NCBI GenBank assembly: GCA_963971305.1
Contig: OZ020306.1
Location: 71,645,022 to 71,709,021 of the forward strand
DNA length: 64,000 nt
DNA from: Arcuatula senhousia
Taxonomy: Eukaryota; Mollusca; Bivalvia; Mytilida; Mytilidae
Reading direction: 5' to 3'
Every line of letters begins with the position of its first letter. Positions within the stretch are counted from its first letter, which is position 1. Of this stretch, positions 33,416 to 45,106 are shown piece by piece. Made by a program: the position numbers and the translations under genes. A model generated the notes under the pieces. The model had not been told where the DNA came from and made no database searches. It saw nothing but the letters and a program-made list of their open reading frames with translations.

Positions 33416-36400
33416 ACCCGAAGGGTCATGTGAGCTATTGTCATCGTTAGGCGTCCGTCGTCCGTCGTCCGTCGTTAACTTTTCTTCAAAGATCTTCTTC
33501 TCTGAATCCACTGATGGGATTGCTTTGAAACTTTGTACACTTGATCTTTAGGATGTCCTCTACCAAGTTTGTGAATTATATACAGGTCGACCAACCAACA
33601 TGGCCGCCGTTGCTAAAAATAGAACAGGGGGGTCAGACCATTGTTTTTGGCTTATAACTCGAAAAGTATAAGAGATAGAAAAAATCCGAAGCAACCTTCC
33701 ATGTTCAGCATCAAAAGCTCTACAAATCTCTCCATTGAGTCGAAGTTGTAAAACGACTCCTTATAGGAGTTATTGCCCTTTAATCATCAAAATTGACCAT
33801 TTTAGCAGTTTTTGGACTATATCTTGAAAACCGTTAGAGGTAGAAGAAAAGTTAGTATTGCAAAATTGTTAGGCTCATTGAGATCTACAAAAATCATTTC
33901 AGGGTCAAAATTGTCAGATCAGCCGTTTAAGAGTAATTCCCCTTTAACTGTTTTTTCCATTAATTTTAACTGATTTTCAAAAATCTTCTTCTCTGAAACC
34001 ACTGAAGGGATTGCATAGATACTTGGTGTACTTGATCTTTAGCATGTCCTCTACCAAGTTTGTGAATTATATACACGTTGACCAACCAACATGGCCGCCG
34101 TTGCTAAAAATAGAACAGGGGGGTCAGACCATTGTTTTTGGCTTATAACTCGAAAAGTATAAGAGATAGAAAAAATCCGAAGCAACCTTCCATGTTCAGC
34201 ATCAAAAGCTCTACAAATCTCTCCATTGAGTCGAAGTTGTAAAACGACTCCTGATAGGAGTTATTGCCCTTTAATCATCAAAATTGACCATTTTTGCAGT
34301 TTTTAGCTCACCTGACCCGAAGGGTCATGTGAGCTATTGTCATCGTTAAGCGTCCGTCGTCCGTCCGTCGTCCGTCGTCCGTCCGTCCGTTAACTTTTCT
34401 TCAAAGATCTTCTTCTCTGAAACCACTGAAGGGATTGCATTGATACTTGGTATACATGATCTTTAGGATGTCCTCTACCAAGTTTGTGAATTATATACAT
34501 GTCGACCATCCAACATGGCCGCCGTTGCTAAAAATAGAACAGGGGGGTCAGACCATTGTTTTTGGCTTATAACTCAAAAAGTATAAGAGATAGAGAAAAT
34601 CCGAAGCAACCTCCCTTGTTCAGCATCAAAAGCTCTACGAATCTCTCCATTGAGTCGAAGTTGTGAAACAACTCCTTATAGGAGTTATTGCCCTTTAATC
34701 ATCAAAATTGACCATTTTTGCAGTTTTTGGACTATATCTTGAAAACCGTTTGAGCTAGAGGAAAAGTTAGCATTGCAGAATTGTTAAGCTCATTGAGATC
34801 TACAAAAATGATTTCAGGGTCTTAATTGTCAGATCAGCCGTTTAAGAGTTATTCCCCTTTAACTGTTTTTTTCCATTAATTTACACTGATTTTCAAAAAT
34901 CTTCTTCTCTAAAACCATTGAAGGGATTGCATTGATACTTGGTATACATGAATTTTAGGATGTCCTCTACCAAGTTTGTGAATTATATACATGTCGATCA
35001 ACCAACATGGCCGCCGTTGCTAAAAATAGAACAGGGGGGTCAGACCATTGTTTTTGGCTTATAACTCAAAAAGTATAAGAGATAGAGAAAATCCGAAGCA
35101 TCTCTCCTTGTTCAGCATCAAAAGCTCTACGAATCTCTCCATTGAGTCGAAGTTGTGAAACAACTCCTTATAGGAGTTATTGCCCTTTAATCATCAAAAT
35201 TGACCATTTTTTCAGTTTTTGGACTATATCTTGAAAACCGTTTGAGCTAGAGGAAAAGTTAGCATTGCAGAATTGTTAAGCTCATCGAGATCTACAAAAA
35301 TGATATCAGGGTCTTAATTGTCAGATCAGCCGTTTAAGAGTTATTCCCCTTTAACTGTTTTTTTCCATTAATTTACACTGATTTTCAAAAAATCTTCTTC
35401 TCTAAAACCACTGAAGGGATTGCATTGATACTTGGTATACATGAATTTTAGGATGTCTTCTACCAAGTTTGTGAATTATATACATGTGGACCAACCAACA
35501 TGGCCGCCGTTGCTAAAAATAGAACAGGGGGGTCAGACCATTGTTTTTGGCTTATAACTCAAAAAGTATAAGAGATAGAGAAAATCTGAAGCATCTTTCC
35601 TTCTTCAGCATCAAAAGCTCTACAAATCTCTCCATTGAGTCGAAGTTGTTAAACGACTCTTATAGGAGTTATTGCCCTTTAATCATCAAAATTGACCATT
35701 TTTGCAGTTTTTGGACTATATCTTGAAAACCGTCAGAGCTAGAGGAAAAGTTAGCATTGCGGAATTGTTAAGCTCATTGAGATCTACAAAATTGATTTCA
35801 GGGTCTTAATTGTCAGATCAGCCGTTTAAGAGTTATTCCCCTTTAACTGTTTTTTTTCCATTAATTTACACTGATTTTCAAAAATCTTCTTCTCTAAGAG
35901 ATAGAGAAAATCCGAAGCAACTGTCCTTGTTCAGCATCAAAAGGTCCTTACAGAAGTTATTGCCCTTTAACTGTTTTTTCTATTAATTTAAACTGATTTC
36001 CAAAAATCTTCTTTGAAACAACTGAAAGGATTGTTTTGCAACTTTGTATGCTTGAAGTTTGTGAAATTTATTCAAACTTTGGCAGAAGAGATCAGGTGAG
36101 CGATTCAGGCTCCTGGGAGCCTCTAGTTTGACAATATCTTGAAAACCGTTAGAGCTAGAGGAAAAGTTAGCATTGCAGAATTGTTTAGCTCATTGAGATC
36201 TACAAAAATGATTTCAGGGTCAAAATTGTCAGATCAGCCGTTTAAGAGTTATTCCCCTTTAACTGTTTTTTTCCATTAATTTACTTTGATTTTCAAAAAT
36301 CTTCTTCTCTTAAATCACTGAAGGGATTGCATTGATAATTGGTATTCATGATCTTTAGGATGTCCTCTACCGAGTTTGTGAATTATATACATGTCAACCA

Positions 36401-36714
36401 ACCAACATGGCCGCCGTTGCTAAAAATAGAACAGTGGGGTCAAACCATTGTTTTTGGCTTATAACTCAAAAAGTATAAGAGATAAAGAAAATCGGAAGCA
36501 AATTTTTTTGTTCAGCATCAAAAGGTCCTTACAGTAGTTATTGCCCTTTAACTGTTCTTTCTATTAATTTAAACTGATTTCCAAAAATCTTCTCTGAAAC
36601 CACTGAAAGGATTGTTTTGCAACTTTGTATACTTGAAAGTTTGTGAAATTTATTCAAACTTTGGCCTAAGAGATCAGGTGAGCGATTCAGGCTCCTGGGA
36701 GCCTCTAGTTTTTT
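33416..36714 (+). mobile_element. Pearl-like element, copy 3 (outer, interrupted)
   Basis: The left end is at 33416 (agctcacctgacccgaagggtcatgtgagct). The body runs to 34303, is interrupted by another copy, and resumes at 36128 (gacaatatcttgaaaaccgtt) to the right end ggctcctgggagcctctag at about 36714. The interrupted phrase tttttgcagttttt/ggactatatcttg is intact elsewhere (for example 34713-34742), which proves nesting. The core unit here is longer and contains aacatggccgccgttgctaaa. Confidence 0.8.
34305..36127 (+). mobile_element. Pearl-like element nested inside copy 3
   Basis: A complete copy of the same family, from agctcacctgacccgaagggtca to caggtgagcgattcaggctcctgggagcctctag, sits within a T run of the outer element. 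It has at least three long core units with aacatggccgccgttgc near 34514, 35006 and 35499. Confidence 0.82.
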
Positions 36715-36807
36715 ATTTGTACATTTTTTAAAAGCTGGTAAACTAAAATTTTTGAAAATTAATTTTATCCAAATTTTTAGGCCTAATTTGACCAGAAGAT
36801 TGCAAAA

Positions 36808-37016
36808 TACTGTATAGCGGATAATTTATGCTGTGGTTTAATTTATGCCTTTTTTCGCGGGTCAACAGAAACCTCGAAAATAAATCCTGCGAAATTATCT
36901 ATCTATATAATACAAATCATATACAAACATAATCACAAACCGGCAAAAATAGAATGAGCAAAATTTTTCACATACCTTATGACACAAAAACAGCTAAAAT
37001 AAACCGCTATACCGTA
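36808..37016. mobile_element. 209-bp MITE 'TACTGTATAGCGG'
   Basis: tactgtatagcgg (36808-36820) pairs with the inverted ccgctataccgta (37004-37016), flanked by TA. The interior has TTCGCGGG and CCTCGAAAATAAA stretches like the MITE at 29837, so the two are probably related families. Confidence 0.7.
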
Positions 37017-37948
37017 GTCCATTCAAATAAAAGATTTTGGCATTGTGTAAATTTTGTATATAGAAATTTTTTTTTTTATAACAAAATTAAATCATCTCTG
37101 GAAAGATTGTGACAACATAGTTTATTAAAAATAAAAATTTACTTTTCATTATTTGATTTATACAATTCATTATGCTATGTAAACTTTATTATTATATTGA
37201 TTATAAGATTTCAATATTTTGTTGAAAATGGTGCTGTTACTAGATTTTTGTTGTTGTTATCTAAATAAAGAGGGATTTTTATAACACTTCTATATTTTCA
37301 TTGGCCATGTAGATATACTTCAGGGTATATTTTTATGGATTTTTATATTGCTGTTGATTTATATTGGATGCAATGTATAACACTACCCCCCCCCCCCCCC
37401 CCAAAAAAAACACCTAAAAAACTGTGTGTTCTGAGTAAAAAAGCCAGGTAAAGTAGGTAGGATGTCTTTTTAATTGAAGTAATGGGAGTACATTTCAGAC
37501 TTTAAGGGTCCTTGTTGTAACATAGACAAAAAAACATTTTGAATTAGGGTAGGCATAGAATTGCAGGTAGGGTCATCGTTACCCAAAACACACAACTCTT
37601 TTTTTGGCCTTATTATTTCACATCTTATTATTTTCTATTGACTATCTTACTAACAGTCATTAGAAGTCTTCCAGACATTTTGCAAAGTCAGGTGTAAAAA
37701 ATGGTTTTATCTGGCTTTCAAGACGTCTTTTGATACTTAATTGTTGCTTTGAAGGCATTGATATCTAATTGCTATAATTAACTAGTACTGATCATTTGTT
37801 GATTACCTCAAAAAGGCAAAAGCTTGAGTCCGCTTTGGTAATTTACACAAAAAGTGCATACAAATCTGAAATCTGTATGCAATAGGGTTTGTCAGTTATG
37901 TTTCCTGTGACAATACAACTGACTGCCCTATGTAACCCTTCTGCATTA
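37017..37948. other. Intergenic, AT-rich, with a poly-C/poly-A run
   Basis: I see no gene here. A homopolymer run of C followed by A (37386-37410) is the only notable feature. Confidence 0.5.
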
Positions 37949-39142
37949 AACAAGAGGCTCCTGGCAAGAGGCTCCCAGGAGCCTGAATCGCTCACCTGAC
38001 ATATGTGCCTGAAGTAAAAGTTATAAGCAAAATCTATTTGTCATTGAAAGGGTCATAAGTTTAATAAGGGGGTCATCTGATAATATGGTTTAACTTAATG
38101 TAGTAATGAGTGTACAGAGTGGTATTCTTTTAATAATTTTCTTTCCTTCAACATTTTAAGAGGAATAACCTTTAAAATAACAGTATTACAATCTTGACCT
38201 TATTTCATATTTTGTACATCATAATCTGCTTAACAATATGCAATTCACATTTCTTAAATATCTCATATAGATTTTAAGATTTAGCAAGTGCAAAATTAAT
38301 AAAAAAAAAAAATAAAAGGGCAATAAATCTTTCGTGGCTTGTTGGATCATCTTCAAAATTTCAGAGCTGATGGATCTTAAGGTGCTGATCACTTTTGTTC
38401 TCAATCAAAATTTTAAAATCTGTCACCCTTTTTGAGTTATTAACACAAAAAATGTAATTTACCCCAATGTTCAATTTTTAACCACAGTGGCCATGTTTTA
38501 CGACCAATCAAAAATCCCCACATCAGTTCTACACACCTAATACTAATAAACAACTATACCAAGTTTGGTCCAATTGGACTTTAAGTGTCCGAGGAATTAA
38601 CGTTTTCAATGTAATGAGGAAATGCTGTTAAAATGCTCAATTTCTGACGTTCTAAGGGCAATAACTCCTAAAAGGAAAGGTCCTACAACGTCGACCCTAG
38701 ATCTTGATGTGCTTAACAATATGCAATTTAAGTTTCTCAAATATCTTGTGTAGTTTTCAAAATATTGAGCTTAACAGGTGCAAATTTGCAAAAAAATCCA
38801 CAAAAGGGCAATAACTACTACATGGGTTGTTGGATTTTCTACAAAATTTCAGGGTAGGTAGATCTTGAGGTGCTGATCACAAGTTTGATATCTGTAGCCG
38901 TTTTTGAGTTATTTGCAAAAACTGCATTTTACCCCTATGTTCTATTTTTAGCCACGGCGGCCATGTTTTATGACGAATCAAAAATCCCAACATCAGTTCT
39001 AAGCACCGAATGCTAATGAACAACCATACCAAGTTTGGTTGAATAGGACTTATGGTGTCAGAGGAGTTAACGTTTTAAAAAGTTTACGGACGACGGACGC
39101 CAAGTGATGAAAATAGCTCACATGGATCGGGTCAGGTGAGCT
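37949..39142 (-). mobile_element. Pearl-like element, copy 4 (minus strand)
   Basis: Read on the minus strand, it runs from the left end agctcacctgacccgatcc (39142) to the right end hairpin near 37950. The right end is partly duplicated (caagaggctcctgg then caagaggctcccaggagcctg). The core units, carrying aaaatttcag and ttttgagttatt, are diverged from those of copies 1-3. Confidence 0.75.
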
Positions 39143-39870
39143 AAAAAGAGTAAATAACCCTAATGCCACAATCAGCCTTTCACTTGAACCCACACACCCA
39201 ACTAGTAAAGCATTCTAATTTTATCAGCAACCTGTAAAAGGCTCATCAGAGAAGTTCTATCCGAAATTTTAAAGAGTAAGAAAAAATATCAACATGAACA
39301 CTATTACTAAAGAACAAGTTCAAGGTTTATTTCAGCTCAGGAATTTTCAAATAAAAACATGGTAAATATGAATCTTTATTGTCATAGATATTCTGAGGTC
39401 TTAATAATGGAGCATGTATCTCTCTTGAACGTCATTCTAATTGCACAAAGGAAAAGAATGATAATATGACAAAATCATCTGCCATATACCGGTATTTTTC
39501 TTTTTAATCTAGACAGGCTGGCTGTTGAACATTTTACTATTTTTATTTTTTTTACAGTAGGCAATCTCTAGTGAACAAAATAAATCAAAGAATGACCCAG
39601 AAATCTTAAAATGATTTTCAAGCGCCAAAAAATTGTAAAATCAAAGCTTTAAAAGGTTCATGATAACCTTTTAATAAACTTTTCAACAGTGATAGCCAAA
39701 TAGATCAATCATTTATTGATTTTCTGTCATTAAACTTGCTTTACCCACGGAAGAAAGGTAGAAGTACGGCCATGGTTAAACTAGACAAACTTCTAAGAGG
39801 TAAGGTGCAATGTATGATTAATGGAATATTTAAGATAATATTTTATAAAGGCTCATGATTTACATTTTTC
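39143..39870. other. Intergenic, no gene seen
   Basis: This is AT-rich sequence without a convincing open frame or a recognised repeat. Confidence 0.4.
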
Positions 39871-40845
39871 CGTTCGGCTGATTTTGTGTTTTGTGTTTCT
39901 TCGTGCTGCTTTTGTTCATGTTTACCGGTTTCGTCATTGCCCTTTCGGACTTTTGACACTTGAATGCCCCATTGGTGCCTCTTTGCTTCTTTCCGACATA
40001 TATGCACTTTGTTAGTAGAAGTTTTAACAAATCAGCAGACTGACAATGATACTAATACAGATGCTATTGATACGTTACGTAGACACCCATCTTTAATCAC
40101 AGGTACTTGTGTATATATACAATTATTGCTCGCAAGACAATGGCCACTCCATAAATATTCTAAATACTAAGGCATGCGTCGCCGTTGTTTTTGTTTTGGT
40201 AAACAGGAAGCAAATGAGTTTTGGGCATAAAGTACTATAGGATGAAGCTGAATACAAAGTACCAAGAGCCTGCTGCATATAGTTGCCTGGAAATTTGCGA
40301 CGGAGTATTTGTGACTCAGCAGGACTCATGACATGGACACAAGACGACGGATAGTGTCAAAGTGACTCATACATTTCGCTTATGCAACATCCTGAAATAC
40401 CACTTTTGAATTTGAATTGTGTTTGTTCTCCCACGTCTAAATCAATGTTCTTATATGAAAAAACTTGCATTAACTTTAAGGGTACGTTTACTTTTTTATA
40501 CTACCGCAAAAATATTGCGGACGTATAATGGTATGATGCTGTTGTCGTCGGTGTCGGTGTCTGTTAACTTTGGTGGATGTACAATAACTAAAGCTATAGT
40601 TATCCAATCACTATGAATTTTTAACCAATAATTACTTTTCCGAGCACCTGAGTTCACTCTCATAACGACTAGAGTTTGCGTTGTTTATTGATATTAATTA
40701 GTTTTTGTGTTTTCGTGTTTTATAAGCTGTCTGTGTTTTTTTATGTCCTGTCCTTGTTTGTGTTTACTGGTTTTGTCTCTGCCCTTTCGGACTTTGACAT
40801 TCGGATGCCCCATTGGTACCTCTACTTCTTATAGGTTATAACTGT
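39871..40845 (+). mobile_element. Two retroelement 3'-tail fragments
   Basis: At 39880-39990, gctgattttgtgttttgtgtttc ... gccctttcggacttttgacac ... ccccattggtgcctc; at 40660-40830, ctctcataacgactagagtttgcgttg ... gccctttcggactttgacattcggatgccccattggtacctc. They match the tail of the reverse-transcriptase fragment at 61353-61990. The open frame at 39964-40170 starts inside this tail and is not a gene. Confidence 0.7.
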
Positions 40846-41389
40846 TTTGTCTTTTAAATCTAATTACAAAATCTTTTATTGACTAAAACTTTCAAAAATT
40901 TACAGATAGTTCCTCTATCGCTCGTTTGTTCTTGTTGTCTTTTGTCTAAGGTTTTCTCTCCAGTGGAAATGAACGATGATCGATTGTGTGTTAATCTTTT
41001 AAAGCTTTTCTGGGATTATTGATAAGGGATGGTTGGGTCCAAAAACTACCCAGTTTAACCCCACCACATGTTGTGCCTGTCCTAAACCAGGAATTATTTT
41101 TTAAGGTAAAAGAAACTTTTTTTCATGTCAATAGCCAATTATTGAAAAAAAAAAGAATTAAAAAAAACTGCTGCCTGCTCAAATGATCGGATCAAGAAGC
41201 TGTACAGAAATCACTTTTGCAATGAAGTTGTAATATGACTATTTGTAATGCAATTTAAAAAAGGAAAAATAAGTAAAACAATATAAATGCCACAGAAATC
41301 AACCAGATAAAAGTTTTATTAAGAAGGTGCGCATGTACAATATAATACAAAGATTGTGTGGTAAACCATAGACCTGTATGTTAAAATTT

Positions 41390-42040
41390 GAGATAATTAA
41401 ACTTATGTGACCAATTTAACTCAGATTGTGGGCTGTGTTGCGTACACTTATTCCACATCTCATTATTTTCTATTTCTTGAAAAAGTATAATAGCTAGGCA
41501 TCTGATATTTGGTATACTGACTGGTGTAAATGTTGATTCAATTGTCATCATGCCGTGTGACCTTGACATCATTTTCATGCTTCAATGACTTTGTGAACTT
41601 GGGTTTTTTTTCACGCTGTAAACTTTGATAGTGGTGAGTAATGTGGAAAATGAATTTCTTGAAAAGTGTAATAGCTAGGCATCTGATATTTTGGATATTG
41701 AAGGATTAGATTACCTAGGGTGTTTGCGTTTGTCACCATGTCATTTGACCTTGATATCATTTTTACACTAAATGACTAAAATTTGTTTTATTCGTGTTCA
41801 GTTTTTCTCAATTACGTTGAATTTGGTCTACAGGAAAATGTTATTTAAAGTCACCCGCCAAATGATCTTGACTTTTATCAACCTCTGATCTCAAGAACTC
41901 ATGGCCTAGGTAAACTTGTAATGCATTTTTGTTATTATGCCAACAGGCGAGAATTAATGAACGAATGAATAACTAGGTATTCCGATGGTGCGGGCAGGCG
42001 AGGCATACTTTAGTGTTAACTCTTATTTTACATTTTTCAT
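41390..42040. repeat. Mixed repeat fragments
   Basis: 41420-41470 (gattgtgggctgtgttgcgtacacttattcc) matches 3040-3090. Two related blocks follow (aagtataatagctaggcatctgatatt at about 41480 and 41665). 41994-42025 is the right end of the second pearl-like family (gggcaggcgaggcatactttagtgttaactctta). No gene is supported. Confidence 0.5.
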
Positions 42041-43317
42041 CCCTCACCGTTGACTATTAATTTTCACGTTTTATAAAAAGCAAAATAAAAAGTAAAGCTA
42101 CTTAAAAATTATAACATCCCATTCCTGAAAGACTCGGCTAACCAACAATATTTTATTAATATAATTACATTTTCTACTTTCACGCCGAGTTTACTCTCGT
42201 TTTTTCACAGCGACGACACTGCTTTTTTTGCCATTTTTCAGTATGTTTAACAAGAAGGTTAACATCTCTTTCGTAATTGTCCAGTATTCCAGTATAAGTG
42301 TAAAAACTTTCAGTGAAACTTTACGAAACTATATATATGTGTGTATTTTCATATAAAAAGAGAAGGCTGGGCTCTCATTTCATTTAAAGTATCAAATGTT
42401 ATAAAAAACAGTTTTAACACAGATAAAAAATTCAAAAACATTTTAGAATGGGTGTAAAAAAGATTTATGTAAAAATCTGTTGAGGTTTTTAAGATGTAAC
42501 AATTCAAAGTTGTACTATTCAAATAGTTGATTTTACATGAAATCTCATTTATTGACAGGAGATCATTTTGAGATTTCATGAAGGAGTTTTATAGATAAGA
42601 GATGAGTACCCCCTTGTCAAGTCCATGATTTACTTTGTATTCGGAAAACCCAAAAAATTATCCGATCAGATTTTCAAATAGGAGGTGCATATCTACATTA
42701 TGTTACAATAATAAAGTTTAAGTTTTATACTAAAATCCATTGTGATGGGTTAAGTAGGATTTGCGGATGATATTTAAGAGACTGATTCCGCCCCGAAGGT
42801 GTAACGGCGGACAGACGCAAGGACAGGCATGAACCCAATCACTATATGCCCCTATTCTTTCAGCGAGAGTTATAAAAAAAAATATAACGTCACATGTGTG
42901 CTTGTTGGGGAAAATTCTAGCTCCACAATATTTCTCGCTAAATAAAGGTTATACCAAAAAAAAATGGGCATGACGAACCTCAAACGCCCAAGAATAGCAC
43001 TCAAAGTTGGACCCGTAATTACAAACTATGCTGACAAATTGAAGACTATACTCCCTTATTCTTATTATTACAGACCGGGGTACATGTTTCGACGTTTGAA
43101 GAGTTATCGTGTTCAGACTAGTCATTCAGTCATATGGCCTTCAGATCCAATTTGTCTTCATCGCCACCAACTCTGCGTCTTTCAGACCCCATATGTGGTA
43201 GTTCTCTTTGAAATAAGTGGAGATTGACTATTTAATATAAGACCAGAATTGAAGCAAGAATTAACAGGATAGTCCGAGAAGAGGACAATATTTGATAAAT
43301 TTATCTGGTTGTTCATT
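42041..43317. other. Intergenic; repeat scraps
   Basis: 42780-42860 (gattccgccccgaaggtgtaacggcggacagac...) looks like the end of an interspersed repeat. The open frame 42964-43227 has no recognisable domain. I see nothing else. Confidence 0.35.
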
Positions 43318-43560
43318 GTTGTATTGCAATATATACCTACTTCCCCTGCATACGGTGTTTATATTTCACAACTTATTCGATATGCCAGAGCTTACACATA
43401 TTTCACAGATTGTTTTTTATCAGACACCGATTTCTTCGTGACCGACTTTTGGCGCCATAAAACCTGGTTTAACCCACCATTTCGTTTGAAATGCCTGTAC
43501 CAAGTCAGGACCATTGCGATACACCAATTCTTCGGTATGACTGATTCGTTTTTGTCATTT
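43318..43560 (+). pseudogene. Reverse-transcriptase element C-terminal fragment
   Basis: It encodes PTSPAYGVYISQLIRYARA (about 43332-43390), then decays. The same motif (IPSAPAYGCYVSQLIRYSRA) lies at 61501-61560. This conserved block follows the RT domain in a common bivalve retroelement. The downstream segment (cctggtttaacccaccattt ... aagtcaggaccattgcg) is a further scrap seen also at 23090-23155. Confidence 0.65.
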
Positions 43561-44114
43561 TCTCTGGACTATGAGATTGATCATTCAAGTTCGGTAGTTT
43601 TGTTATTACCTTTATTTTGTAATATTTTTGGCATCTTTTTTGTTCTATCAAATATAATAGCGAGCATCGCAGATGCGAGCCCTACGGCATTGCGCATGTT
43701 TTGAGATGTGCCAGAAATATACTGACGATAAAACCGGAACAGGTTTACTTTTACGGAGTGAAAAAAATAATAGGCACGGAGCAAGTAAAACAATCAACCT
43801 TCTGTGCTTTTTAAAAATACATCATAATCTGTTATGCAAAAATATAAAAATTGAAATTCAAAAACAGTGATAAACCCTCATTCATCCACTTGTTTATTTT
43901 TACACACAGATTTTTATTTAAACACCATTCGGTCTTTTCCGCTGAAAAACGATTTTCCGGAAATTACCGAGCAAGCTTTTGGCAACAATAGTCATACCAA
44001 ATGCATGATACTGACCAAGCTTTGTTAAATTCTAACTAAAAATAAAATAAGATAAAGAAACACATAAATTTACTGAATAAAACCTACTCATAATAATAAA
44101 TAAAAGGTTCTTAC

Positions 44115-44340
44115 CTGAAAATGAAAGAAGAGTCCCATCCTGATCCTGTGGGGTTTCACTCACTTTCCTCAATCCTGCATGATATTTTTACCTTGCCGGT
44201 TTTTTCCGCCAGGTTTCTTAATGTACCTTCTGTTCCCAATGCTTCAAATAAAACACTGATACTCAGAAAATCTCACAAAACCTGACAGAATCTGAATGTT
44301 GTTTTGGTCTGCTGAAGAAGCGCGAAATACTTTGACAAGG
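44115..44340 (-). other. Possible first exon of a divergent minus-strand gene
   Basis: On the minus strand a near-ideal donor CAG/GTAAGAACC lies at 44115/44114. It is preceded by GATCAGGATGGG, giving a short open start (MGLFFHFQ) into the splice site. A palindromic TGACGTCA lies just upstream on that strand (44344-44351). No downstream exon was recognised on the minus strand in the window, so this is tentative. Confidence 0.25.
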
Positions 44341-44343
44341 AAA

Positions 44344-44351
44344 TGACGTCA
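44344..44351. promoter_or_regulatory. CRE-type site TGACGTCA
   Basis: This is a perfect CREB/ATF palindrome, 500 bp upstream of the SUOX start codon. It could serve SUOX or a divergent transcript. It is a motif match only. Confidence 0.3.
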
Positions 44352-44850
44352 CGTAATCCATAAAATGGAAAATTTCGTCCCGCTTAATGTCGTCCCAGAA
44401 TGTTACAGGATTTATCATTTGCACAAATAATGAATTTTTAATAAGTAGTTATTGATCCCAGATATTTTTAGAATAACTTTCTCAAGTGCATATGATTTCG
44501 GTTGGGTGGGGTCAGACTTTGCTACTATTTAATTTCTTTTTTAATTCTTCCCTCTTTACGTTAAACTTAGCCGGTCGAGCACATGGATTTATTTTCAAAA
44601 GGTATATAGATTTTCGATGCTCGCTAAAAAGGCAGGGCCTTAATCATATTATTCTACCGGTTTAGGCTATGCATAACTCTTTATTCTTGACGCTAATACC
44701 GCACCATAAGCATATTCATTATATTTTATATATCATATTTTCACTGACTTTTCATTAGCCTATTCAATGTTTTGATACCGCCCCTTTAAAACGTACAGAT
44801 GATCTATCGATACGTAGTGTTTAAGCTGTTTCCGTTGACATTTTAACAAA

Positions 44851-45106
44851 ATGCGTTTACTGAATAACTTAGCTAATGTTTCATCGAAACGGAAAATAAA
44901 TATTAATTGTGTGCCATTCAACAGAATCTGTTCGTCCGGTTTTGTTTCGGGAAATGCATGGCGTGACAACAGACAAATCCGAGAATGTAGATCAAAACCA
45001 TTGTGCATAGCTAGATTTTCAACAAATGCACACCATGAAAACAGCAATGGAGGAAGCTATTGGTCTAGGTATGGATTGGCATCTGCAGCCGTGCTAGGAT
45101 TGACAG
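44851..45106 (+). CDS. SUOX: Sulfite oxidase, exon 1 (mitochondrial presequence)
   Basis: The exon runs from ATG at 44851 (context acaaaATGcg) for 85 codons plus one base to donor gtacgt at 45107. The first about 60 residues are rich in Arg, Asn, Ser and Cys with few acids, as in a mitochondrial targeting peptide. SYWSRYGLASAAVLGLTG starts a hydrophobic segment completed by exon 2 (SLLYLKS), matching the intermembrane-space sorting segment of animal sulfite oxidases. The phase-1 G joins GT at 55731 to give Gly. The role as exon 1 rests on this phase fit, the hydrophobic join and the downstream gene; the presequence itself is not conserved enough to recognise. Confidence 0.8.

Noticed and set aside
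42964..43227. 87-codon frame
   Set aside because: It has no recognisable domain and sits next to a retroelement fragment; probably chance or repeat-derived.
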